Assembly: GCA_000310025.1 (NCBI GenBank)
Contig: FN649726.1
Location: 2,451,961-2,515,960 of the forward strand
DNA: 64,000 nt
Source: Ectocarpus siliculosus
Taxonomy: Eukaryota > Sar > Phaeophyceae > Ectocarpales > Ectocarpaceae
Direction: 5' to 3'
In this document: positions 13,201 through 25,200 of the stretch, in pieces
Layout: every line of letters starts with the position of its first letter
Numbering within the stretch: position 1 is the stretch's first letter
The notes under the pieces: generated by a model
Told to the model about the DNA's origin: nothing
Seen by the model: only the letters and a program-made list of their open reading frames with translations
The model's database searches: none
Program-made: the position numbers and the translations under genes

Positions 13201-16200
13201 TCCACTGACCGAACATATTGCAAAGTATATGGACTCATGAACATGCCATTGGGTGACTGGTGGGACCTGAGCTGCTCCTCCGATGGCATTTACGGTTTGT
13301 ACCTACAGGTGAGGGTTGAGGCGGAAGCAGTTGGCCAGCAAGCGTGCATACGTCTAGTGGAAATACTGCGCAGCCCAGATGTCAGCCTCGAGCAGCAGGT
13401 AGATGCCGTGGGCCATCTTCAGGACCTTCAATACGATGGGGACGAGCCATTACAGGCGTGCTTTGACTACCAAAAGTGAGTCAAAACGCACAAGCCTGAC
13501 GTGCAAGGAGGGACGGTGTTTTGGAGATATTTCTTTTTATTGTAAACTTGAATCATGAAGACATAATTTTGTTTTTCTTTGCACTGCGGGGGGGTGATGA
13601 ATCGCTTGGCAGAGTGCGGCATCTCACCGTGCGGCTTCTACTGAATGCACGTCTCTTTGATGACAGGGGTAACTTTCTGGACAACGCCAGTCAATGCCGG
13701 GAAGCGATGGAAGCCCTTCTAGTGGACGCATTTGCGTACCGGCGAGCGCGCGGGAGAATCGGAAGGAAGAGCGACGCACAGCAGCAAAACACCAGGTATG
13801 TGGTGCTTTTTCGGTTTCCGCTGGGCGCTGCTGTGCATAAACAAGTTGCTTCTTCCCTGAATCGACCCATGCTCATACCACTCGTTCTGACATGCCCCCT
13901 TCCTAGGAACCACACCCAAGACGGCAGCTCCAGTACCATCCGATCCGATGCGCGTCGGGTTTCATCGGCAATATCACCCGCAAGGTCTCTAGCATCCAAG
14001 CCCGGGTCTACGTCGGAGGATCTCACAGACTCTGAGGCGAGTTCACGTGGCTTGTGTGTGCTGAACCGGGTTGGAAAAAATTGTTGGGCCATGGAAGATT
14101 TGAGATTATTTTATTCTGCGCACGGTCCTGCTCAACCTTTGTCGCGTGAAGAATCAACTAGAAGCTAGGCACCGCAGGAAGAAAATGGAGAAATACTACC
14201 TCCTGTGTTTACCTTCCTCCGGTGTGCCCCCGGCTGGTGCGTCAAACTTGTGTCGCACAACACACACAGCGGTTTGTCCCGAAGCCGTGTCGACCAGCCG
14301 TATTTGTCACCCAGAAAGCCCGCCTATTCTGAAGCTGTAGTCTAAGCTTCAGTCTCTCCGACGGAAATTATATTTTGTCGCAGACCCTATTATTCCGATA
14401 CCCCCACCATTGCCCGACCGTGTCTCAAAAGCCGATCTCGACCTACATATGTATGGCGCACGTCTCGCGACATGTCGACTATGCCTCAGTAGGGCATCGC
14501 AAATCATGGCCCCTCGCTAAGTTCCATCGACTTTCGCGCCCAGTAGCTTAGGCCACAAGTGGGCGACCATGCGCGCTGTTTTTCTCTCGTCTTCACTGGT
14601 TCACCGTGTGCCTGTTTTAGTCGCTCTTTTTTGTCTTGAAGAAAGCAAATTCGGAACAAACCGAATGTCAGGGTCACTTGGCAGTAAACAACAGGCTGAC
14701 CTCGACCTACGGCGCACGTCTCGCGATATCTTGAGTATGCCTTTGTAGGGTATCGCGCGTCGTTGGCCCTCGCCGAGTTTCATCACCCTCCGCGTGCAAT
14801 AGCATACACCACAAATGTGCGACCATGCGTTTCTCTCCTCGTCACGGGTTCGCCCTCTGTTTACATGTAGTATTTTCTTACAAAAACACAACAAATCCAT
14901 CTCTTCCACAAATAAAAGAGTCCGGGATAGAGTAGCAATGAATATTCACATGTTGCATATTTTGCTATTTTGTCTTGTCGAACAATTTCACTATGTCGGC
15001 AAAATCGAGTCTTGAATTGAAGTCGCTCGGCAGTAACCAACGGCATATGTTCATTTCAGGTGGTGGCTTCGTAAATGAAATTATGTGTGGGCGAGTGAGT
15101 TTCCAACCCGACATATTATAGTGCCAAAAGGCCATGATACGACGAAAGTGCATACGGTGAGTCGACGAGCAAGCAAGTTGCATGTTGCGCCAGAAGTGTG
15201 CAACTATGCGCGCTGTTTCGGTCCTCCTGACCGGTTCGCCTTCTATCTTCCTGTCTTGGTCGCTCTTTTTGGCTTCTCGAACAATGTAGGCAAAAATCTA
15301 ATCTCAGGGTCGGCGTGGCAGCAACCACGGCATCATGTTCATATTGTCTGCACTTTCCCGGAAATCATAATTATTATCTTGCCGTTTGTGTAGCCGAATT
15401 AAATTTGGCTCTGGTTTTCTGATACGATGGTTGGGAATGCATGGCACACCCATCCAATTTGCCTGAAGTTTCCCTGCGTGCAGGCAAGAAGACCTGAAGA
15501 ACAGGCGAAAAGGCCCATCAGCCCCACCCAGCACACACAAAGGGCTGATGCACAGCCTCTCCGAACGGTCTGGTTTTGCACCCTGCTTCTTGTACTCCCG
15601 GTCGACGTCTGTGTCTGTCTGCGTCTGTGTTTGTCGGTCTCAGTCTGATCGTCTCTATCGCTCTGTGTCTCTCTCGCCTGTGATTCTTGTGACACCACAT
15701 ATGCATAGATTCGTTGAGCGGCGAGCGGAACAACAAAAATCGTGACCGTCATAGAAAAAAAAAACAGCCGGGCCATTTTTGTCATATTTAGAAACGCAAG
15801 ATTGCCATAGTATTGGAACAACTGGTCCACTGGTTGGTGTAGTGGTGTCGCGCGGAACTTTCAGCCTAGTGACGTCGATTCGAATCCGTTTGTGCCCTTG
15901 TGTTTTTTCTCCTTGGTAAAAATGGGGCATGTACGTTCCATGTGATCAGTCTCTCCACTTGCCTTCCAAAAACCCAAAAACAACTAATAATTAATTAAAA
16001 AACAACATATGTTTTCAGAGGTGGTTTAGTAGTGGTGAAATGTGTGTGGGCCGAGTGCGTTGCCAACCCGACCTAGAGCCAACAGTCATGATACGACGAA
16101 AGCGCATACGGTACGGTACGCCGATGCGCCACGCCACCATGCTGCATACGCCAGAAGTGTGCGACCATGCGCGCTGTTTCTCTCTTCACCGGTTCGCCGC

Positions 16201-19200
16201 CACCATGCTGCATACGCCAGAAGTGTGCGACCATGCGCGCTGTTTCTCTCTTCACCGGTTCGCCGTCTTCCTGTGTTTCTTCCTGTGTTTATCGCTATTT
16301 TTTGCCGTCTTCTCGAATATGTTTTGAAAAGCAAAAAGTCGAATCTCATCTAGGGATTCAGAGGAATTCATTCGTTGTGACAGTCTATGTCAAGAAAATT
16401 GAGAAATATCACATGTACATTATATACATTAGAAACCAACGGCATCATCATCAGCACAGAAGATGTTCTTCTCTGTTCGATATATGTTTTGTGCCTTTTT
16501 GGGGTATTTTACTTTTTTTGCCCCAACAAGTGTATTTTTTGCGATATACTTCCTTTGGGTACTTAGCCACAGAAGGTATTTAGTGTGACTGACTGACTGA
16601 GCAGTGACCAGGACGACTGTATATACTTGTAGAATGTGACAACAACGAACGGTGACCGTCGAATTTCTCTATTTAGCATTACACACTTTCTCTTCCACAG
16701 ATAGGAATCCGCGGTAGATTCACCAATGGGTTTATAGTTTGCGTGACCAATTTTTAGTTCCAGTAGTGCTAACGACTTAGTCGAATGTGGTGGTCTCCAT
16801 GTCGGACTACCATTTCTCCGACATTCCTTGGGTAGGTGGAGCCTATCCACGGCAACCTATCTTTTCACCGTACAGCAACCTAGCGCTAACGGTGCACAGC
16901 AACCTAGCGCCGCGGCTTGCCGCGACCTAGGCTTACTTGGTACAGTGACGTAGAACTTGCCAATGGCAGAGGATTGGGCCGGGTCGGTTGGGTTGGAGTT
17001 AGGGATATAGGACTATTTCCTAGCTTTGGAGCGGTGCAAGAAAATGTACAGCGGACCGGGTTCGAACCAGCATCCAGTAGTTTCGAAAGGAAGCGTTCTA
17101 TCCATCGGGGTATCTCGCCGCCTCCCACCCACCCACCCACCCACCCACCCACCCACCCACCAGCGATTCCTCGGGGCTACATCCTCAGGAAAGTTCCCGT
17201 CAACCATTGTGTTCGACCAAGTCGTTGACACCCCTCTATATTTCTACGGTTGTTCCTCGAGCAGCTGTTGTATCTGTCAACGCAGTAAACTCAGGCAACA
17301 GCTAGTTAAACCCGCTAAAAAACAAATTGGCTTCAGACAGGCAACGCCGACGATACTCGTCGCGCGGATTTATCACAATCGCTAGACCAACAGCCACCAG
17401 AGATAATGGTTGTAAATCTGATGTTGCGGAATCTTTGAACCGCCACCGCTCGGTTGTTGGGTTGCTGTTCCGAAACGGTGTAATGCGGTGCTCGAAATGA
17501 ATTGTACGAATTAAGTTTAAAGGATATACTGCTGTTCAATGATAATAATTTGCCGTTCTCTGACGCATAGGTTGATGTGTGGCGCCCGTTTCAAAAACCG
17601 GACCCAACTGCACTTGTCATGTTGAGCTACTGTAATCGGCTTGGTTGTGTCACACTTGTACCAGGATTTCTCTCCGGCAACCCGCAACGGCGGGGGTGGG
17701 CGGTTTTTCGATTTCCACGAGGGTGACGTTCTCCTGGCAATGGACATGAGCGACGATGAATTCTTCTTCGAGAGCAGTCGTCATCTTGAGGACGATGGAA
17801 GGTGAAGATTATATTTCATTACGGCGTCTTCTTACTTTCGCGTCACCGACTCTCCACGAAGATTGGTCAGCGTCGCCCTTTTGGGAACTTTCAGAGGAGA
17901 AATGGCTATCGATAGATGCTCATGTGGATTGGCCTCTGATTTTGCATGATTGGTGCGATCACTGCCTCACCAGCGAAATACACGAACGAAAATTCATACA
18001 CTTATACCCAACCCGCTGGACCACGTCCACGGGCATTGCGGCCAAGAAACTTGACAAGGGTTTTTCATGGCCTGCAAGTGAACCTGTGCCCGAACAAACG
18101 TTGTAACCGTAGCCAGTGGTGGCGTCGGGCGACAGCGACTTGGTGATCGCTGCGTACGTTGAGCACACTCTCGGTGGTTGCTGTGGTTCGTCGAAAGCAG
18201 TAGGTGTTTCGGAGGTCGCTGAAAAGGACGTTTAGGACCCCGGTTGAACACGCTGAACAGAGAATTGACGGAGAGTTTGTCCCAAGCTTGTGTCCCTCAT
18301 GATCCAAGGGAACATGCATGAGATCCCGTAGAGGACTGTTTGGTACAATCGCACCAGTACTCGATTTGTGCCCTATCCAGTAGCGCGTTACTGATACCTG
18401 TTCATTTCCTTGTGCGTTTTCTTCCGTGACTCGGCAAAATGGAGACATGGCTTGATTTTTGAAACATGGCCACGGTTGTGGTACCATAAGAGGCGCTGTC
18501 ATGTTCCCACTCCTTGAAACGTCCCCAACATATATCCTTTCATTTCGAGGCAACACAGATCGGACGCAACTGCCGGGCGTGTGCAAGCTGGCCTGCAGGA
18601 GCTCGAGGGCATGGAGTTGGATGAAGACATTGCGCTTCCCTTGGCTCCTGGCGTGGACGCTCTCACCCACCGCGTCAGCGTAGCTCGCCTGCAACACGTC
18701 AGCAACCTTGCGTGGTGCCTCGGGAGTTGGCTTCCACACCTGGCGTCCCTGGCGGTTCTTCTGATTCGTTTGGTGAGGTTGGTTTTCAACGAAGTACATC
18801 TTTTTGTTTCCACATGTACGTCACCCCGGCTGTGTGTCTTTGGATTCTTAAAACATATCGCTCCGGCGTACATCCCGTTGGACAGGAACACAGCAAAAAT
18901 GGTCGAGGCACGGATGAGGACAACGGACTCTCTTCTCCGCACGTACACATCCGCAAGCTATGTGGACCGGGAGCATACGGCGGAGGTGCTTCGGACTACG
19001 CCGATGGCGACACCGCCAGCATTACAACGTCAGGACCGCGGGCTGCGAGCACCGCACATGAGGTAGCGAAAACGCGAAAGCATGAAAAAGACGATGGAAC
19101 TTTACTCACCCCCAAGACATGTATGCCTACTTTCGTTTGAATCTATCTTTAACATGAAAGGCCTCCCCGTTGCTGCCCACAGACTCCATCCACCCTGGGT

Positions 19201-22200
19201 AGTGACGACAGCTTCGCCGCAGGGAAGAGAGACCGAATAGGCACCAAAGCGGAGAAAGAGTTCACGAGCCTGTTCGAAGGCTGGCTGAACAGCACGACAA
19301 CCGTGTTACGAGCTGCCATTTTTGGAGACGACACGGTAAGACATTGGCATGTTTCCCCTGCATTGATCATTCACATAGCTCGCGTTCCAAACGCTGGAAG
19401 AAACATTCGAGCCGTTCCTTCGTTGTGTTTTGGCTTTCCGCTCGACAAACCGACACGAGAGCACTCTCGTCGTCAGCTTCATTGGTCTATCTAGCGGTGG
19501 CAAGCTCTGATTTTCGCTGCCTTCTGCGCGCATGCGTGGACCCGTCTATTGTCAACCTGGCTCTCGAGTACCCGCTCTGCCGTTGTTTTATTTTTTCGGG
19601 GCTGTTGCTGGTCCTTGGTGTTGCGTGTTGCAGGTATCCGACAAGGCCTCTGGCAGCAGCAATGGTCGCAGGTCAGGCGCTTCGACAGCGAACGCCACTC
19701 CACTCTTCGCGGGAAATAAGCAAGGCGGCCTGTCAAACAAGTACGCGGGTGAACCCCACCTGAAAGATCCGCTAGACTCGAGGTGATGGAGTAATGCACA
19801 AGTGCGGGACCTTTGAGTCACTTCGGAATCTGGAGGGCTTTGTAGGTTGTCACGCTCGGTGTTAAATGCAGAAAAAAACATTCGATATCGTGGCCCTGTT
19901 AATGTTCAAGATGAAGCTTGTTTGTACTGAGTACTACAGTGTGGGAGCTGGCGCTTGCACCAACAAGTAACCCTGACACGTGATCGGCTGTCGTTTCCCC
20001 TCTCTTTCTTGGCAGATATCTCCGACAAGCTTTCTCCTCTTTGGCGCATTTGTACGACAGCCTGTCACAAGCACTGGGGGGGAGCTGGGAAGGCGATATG
20101 GTTCTTTCCCCCGGGCTGCGGGCTTTAGAAAAGGCGTGTTTACTTGGAAGGCTATCGGTGGATATCGTCGCTGGCAAAAACATTTCGACAGCGCGTGCGA
20201 GTGATGTGCAGCATTTTAGCTCTTCTCCGAAGACGGGGACGTGTAACGGCGTTGGTTATTGTGAAGATGACAGGTATGCTGCATTACCTCAACGTTCACG
20301 GGGACTGTTTTGTCCGCACGTCCCCCTCGCTCGTCTCTATTGTCGATGACAGCTCGTGAAGGAGGCTCAGGCGCTCCACGTCCGCTCAGAAATGGCTGCG
20401 CTGGCTACCGAAGCGAAAGGCCTCATGGATGTCGACCCTTGGCTCGCCCCGGAACCTCCGCATCCTCCGGGCGGAACACGACTGCCTCACCTGTTCGGGG
20501 CCCTTGCACACGAGCGAATGATCAACCTGGTACGACAGGTTATCTGTGGTGCTCAAATTCACTTGCGCGAAGACTTCGGGGCTGGGTTCTCATATGCGTC
20601 AGCGCTACGTTGTGTGGTTTAACTCGCATCCGCAGTCGGTGCACCCTCAGGGTTGACACCCTTCTCGTACAGGCCATGTTTCGCGTGTTATTGTCTACTT
20701 GGGGAACGAGATGGTATTAGTATTCTGTACGATGCTGGACTTTTATTTGTGTTGGAAATGAAGATAAAACTGTATCATCGAGGTACATCGGGACAATCGT
20801 AGAGTGCATCAGTGTATGGTGCGAGAGTTTGGTTATATTAGTAGCTCGTGTGATGGGAAACCATGTATTTTTTCAAGCCGCCAGGTATCCCTAGATATGA
20901 TGTTGAGCGCTCATGTATGGTGCAAATATGATTCAGGTGGAGCTACTACCGCGCGCGGAGTGGAGCGCTGCTGAGATCACACACGGATTGGGCGACGCAG
21001 TGCAGTGCCTCCTGAGCTGTGTAACGGTGAGGGCAGAATGCGTCCGTGCCCTGTCACTGTAGACAGAGACGGTGCGCGTCAGCTTTTTGTTTTCGGCCAC
21101 AAGACTTGGAGGATAAGTACTATATACAAGTTTGTCTTGGCCACGTACCGCTTGACGCTACGCCTTGTCGATGTCAAGTAATGCGCGTTTCAAGTTTTGT
21201 TGTGCGTGCATGGAACGGTGAGCACCTCCTTTTTTCGGTGTTCACCGCCTTGTGTTGCGTGGTGACCCCAGGCATATTCTCTTGTCTGTTGAAGCTGCAT
21301 GTTGCGCAACGGCCAACGTAAGTCATCGTGCGACGCGGTCGCATATTCCAAGAATTCAACCGAAGGTGTGTAACCGAAGGTGTGTCGTTAAGTCACTTCG
21401 TGTTGCTGCCGAGAGCACAACTAGCTGCAAGAACGGTGCCCACACCCATCACCGCAATCCAAGTTGAATCTTCGTCAGGCTGCAGAAAGCACTTCTCCCC
21501 AATATGCTCAAACGATCTCAGGCTCTTGGCACCCGTGCATACGAGGCCTCCCGGATGGATCACAGCAATGGAGCGCCTCTTGCTCTGGGTGGAGGAGCGA
21601 CAACCACCGGAGGCCATGGGGAGGAAGGTTTGAGCGCAGATCACCAGCTGCTCTGCCAGATCGGAAACTGCCTGCAGTTGGAAACGGTAAGTCCAGACGG
21701 TGTTTATGCGCAGCCGTTTTGCTTTGCGTCGTGTAGTAGTCGTCCTCAAACCAGAGGTCAGTTTGAAATCACCAGGGGCTGGAACAGCCTGCCTCCTGTT
21801 GGGCGAGGAGCAGACGTGCAAGATGTTTTTTTTTTTTTTTTTTTTGTTCTTCACTTCAAATCAGCGCTCACAGCACTAGTGCCGTTTATTCCGACCCGTG
21901 GTCACACAGAAGAGTCCCTCTCTACCCTCCCCTCCTGCGGTACTTTGCCTACGATTTTTAATGCGAGAAGAGTTCAGCACTCTCTTCCCTCTGTGTACAC
22001 ACGAACTAGTGCTATCCACTCGGCCAGGAGCGGAGGCGAGAGAAAAACTCACTTTGCAAGAAAAGCTCGCCTACGCCGGGATTCGAACCCCTGACCTGAC
22101 CTCTAGAAGGTTTCGAGGTTACCAACTAGACCACCGGGGCGACCGTTGTTGAGATCAGATAGCGTCAAGACGAACGTTGGCACAGCGAAAAATGTTCCCC

Positions 22201-25200
22201 CGCCAGGTCTGGAAAAATACCATATCTCGCACCACATGCTTTGCCTGCAGGTGGTTCTGCCGGAGTTATGGGATACCGCGGTGGACCTGTTCGACGCAAG
22301 TAGAGCGGGTGTCGTTTCTGACCGCAAGCGCACCCAAAAGGTGCAAGAGAAGGTGAGGGTCAAAACTCGGGTCAGGAAAAGGCCCTTGCTTTGCGCTTTC
22401 AGGAATGATAGCTCAACTGCTGTATTTCCCACAGATTTGAGCAGAGAGGTTCAACTTCTCTCTCGTCTTTATGTCCAGGTAATGAATAAGTACCTCAAGC
22501 ACAAGTACCGCGAGCTCAAGATGTATGTCAAGAATGGCTGGTGGGGCTACGCAAGGCCAGCTCCTCGATCCGGCCGACAGCATGGCAATACGTCCGAGGG
22601 CGTGATGGATCCATCTCGCAGGTTGGTCTTGTCACATTGCATGCTAGCTTCGTTGCTGTGCACACGCTTCGTAACCGTGCAGAGCACGAGCCCCTATGTG
22701 GCACCAGGGGTATCAATCTCTAGGTTTTAACATGAAATCGACGTTTGAACCGTATCGCGCTCTTCACCATTGAACACACCAGTGACCGAGCGAGCAGCAT
22801 GCGAGATCAGCAGCGAGTCAGCACTTCCATCTCCAGACAGAGGTGAGCCATGAGGACACGTTCGATGGATGGGTGTCCCGGCGAGTAGGCTGCCTCACCT
22901 GTCGCTAGCCAGTCTAGCCTACAGTAACCTACAATCGTAGTTACCGGGAGGCCAATTGGGAGCTCAATGAAAAAACCATGCAGCAGGTTGACTTCAGCGA
23001 GATATCCTATGCCATGCTTCATGCTCAATGCGAAAGTTCACGCTAGACGTCGACGAGTTAGTGGTCAAGAAAAAATTGTGAGCACGGTTTGTCGAGGAAA
23101 CACGCCAAGTTACCAAAAACCTGTGTGTTGACTAGTCATCACGTCGTTGCCGACCCAACTGCCTGTACTGTATCTGTCGCAACCACATGGCAGGACCTCG
23201 CTGCGGTTGAAGCGTGGAACGTTCACGTATGCCTCAGCAGGATCCACCGCGTCTGTGGCACGCCAGGTATGCCAAACCATGCTGCTTGTTTTCTCTCAGA
23301 CCCGCTGAGCATTTTCTAACACTTGGGGATACTTTCAGGTGACGATGTTTACTGCCTCAGACGCTCGTTAAGCGTGTCAGTTTACACCGCCATTGCGAAA
23401 TCTCTCTCTACTGCCTTTTTAACCTCATCTCGTCCAATTCGCAGGCTTCCATGCTCTCCAGCAGGAGTGAAGACAACAAGGGTGACACCTCGTCAGCGCA
23501 TGGAAGCAACACACGGCGAGGCTCTGTAGTGAACCGCAGGACGGGGCTGAAGGCTGCCCTCAATATTTCAATGCGCACGCCGAAGCCACAGTCTCTGCCT
23601 AGCTACCTGGTGAAGGTGTTGCTGTCATTAGTCCAAGCACGACTGGAGGCCCAGGTGTGATCCTCTGTACAATAGTCTCTGTACGACACTCGGCATTCCA
23701 AATATGTGTTCACAAGATGGCACCGAACTACGCTTCCATGCTGAGAGTGCCTTGGGAAATACATGTTTTGCCCCTCTTCCTGCACTCATGGCTTGAATGA
23801 ATTAGTTGCCTGCCCGTGTTTTGGATTAAATCCCTGCACAAAGTGTGTTAACAAAAGGTCGGTAGTAGGCATACTCGTTTGAGAAACGCTATGAATGATG
23901 TGGAACGTCTGCCAAGATCGCAGCGCCATTTATTCACAGATATTGTAGTTCTGGCACAATACGCTACGACGATTTTGTGCCCGCTGCCTTGGGAGACGCG
24001 TGTTTCGCACTGGATCTGCCAGTTTTACATCGTACAGGTTCCCTCTACAAGTTACCTATTTGAGGGCAGACGAAGTGAACGTTCGCATTTGATGCAGCTC
24101 AACAACACAAACTTTCAGAGCACGGGTGATCGCATGACGAGCACCGCCTGCTCTATGCACATTCCAAGACACGAAGTCAGCGTGCTCTGGTCAACGACAT
24201 TCAACAAAAGCCGTCACCACATCACCAACCCCACACCTACGCCCGTTGGTGTATATGTTCTTACGGCAGTCCCATGCTCACCCCGCGCGCGCTGAAGCTT
24301 TCATTCCAGGTCTGAACGTTTTTTGCTGGGGTATGGCCAACATACAACGCGACAACCTTACTTTGTTTTCAAGGTTCAGACGTCCCTAGCAATACCTGCA
24401 TCAAAACTCCCAACCCCCCCTCTTCGGCCTGCAGGAAGCCTTGCGTGGGCTGCTGTACCGCAAGGCTGGTATGCACGATGGCAAGATGCGGAAGGACATC
24501 CTTTACGCCGACTTTGTGCTCAGGGAGAGCGCTAGACAGGCGAGTGTTGCCAACGGTGACTGATGGCAAGATTTTCGAACAGTGTTCCTGTACATTGTAC
24601 TGCCGGCGGGAAAAGCCCGTGAATCAAACCTCGCTTCGAGTTGTGTGTGTTTTTATTATTAGCATCGACCGCGCTAGCCGACTGACCAATGAAAAGACGT
24701 CAGTCTCAGTGCGGGTGAAAACCAAGAACACTTCGAAATGCCATATACTGGGACCCCGTGAGGGGGCGGCATGGGGGAGACTAACCTATTCTCCGGATTA
24801 AAGACAGAACGATAGCAACAGAAGAAAACTGCACACGTCTACGAAGGCTACGTTTGTGTGTGTGTATGTGTTCGTCGCCGCTATTCTGGCGCCAGTATAC
24901 CTGTCGGTGTATTTGACGTACCCAGCCGGAGTGACACAGGAGCTATATTTTGTTGTAATTTATATTGCCCCACCATAAAGGGTTTAGCAGTCCGTTTCAT
25001 TGGTCGACCGTGAAGTCGAGGTGTGTATGCCCACGAAGTAATCGTTTTCCACGGGCAAATTGCAAGTTGCAGGTGTTTTTTCCACTTGAAGAGAATCGAA
25101 CTCGCTCCCCTGTGCTAGTAGATTTTCGAGTACACCTTAATGTTTTGAAGAGTTATAGTACTACCAGGTATGCAATAACGGCTCTATCCCAGCGACTCGG

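Larger units (their letters stand above)
14440..16350 (+). repeat. Cluster of four copies of a dispersed repeat (family A)
   Basis: Copies lie at about 14440-14660, 14700-14880, 15040-15330 and 16015-16350, all in the same orientation, in the large Sec5 intron 14. Shared blocks are a GCGACCATGCGCGCTGTTT core, a CACCGGTTCGCC block, a run like CTGTCTTGGTCGCTCTTTTT, and a left block ATGATACGACGAAAGCGCAT (last two copies). The fourth copy carries an internal perfect tandem duplication of 66 bp (about 16133-16264). A further copy lies inverted near 51.5 kb. No coding capacity is visible; it is most likely a small non-autonomous element. Confidence 0.75.

Noticed and set aside
22060-22145. Possible true tRNA gene on the minus strand
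   Set aside because: Boxes A and B are good, but the anticodon loop does not fold to seven bases, and the sequence continues into a body with a poly(A) tail, so it is a SINE head.
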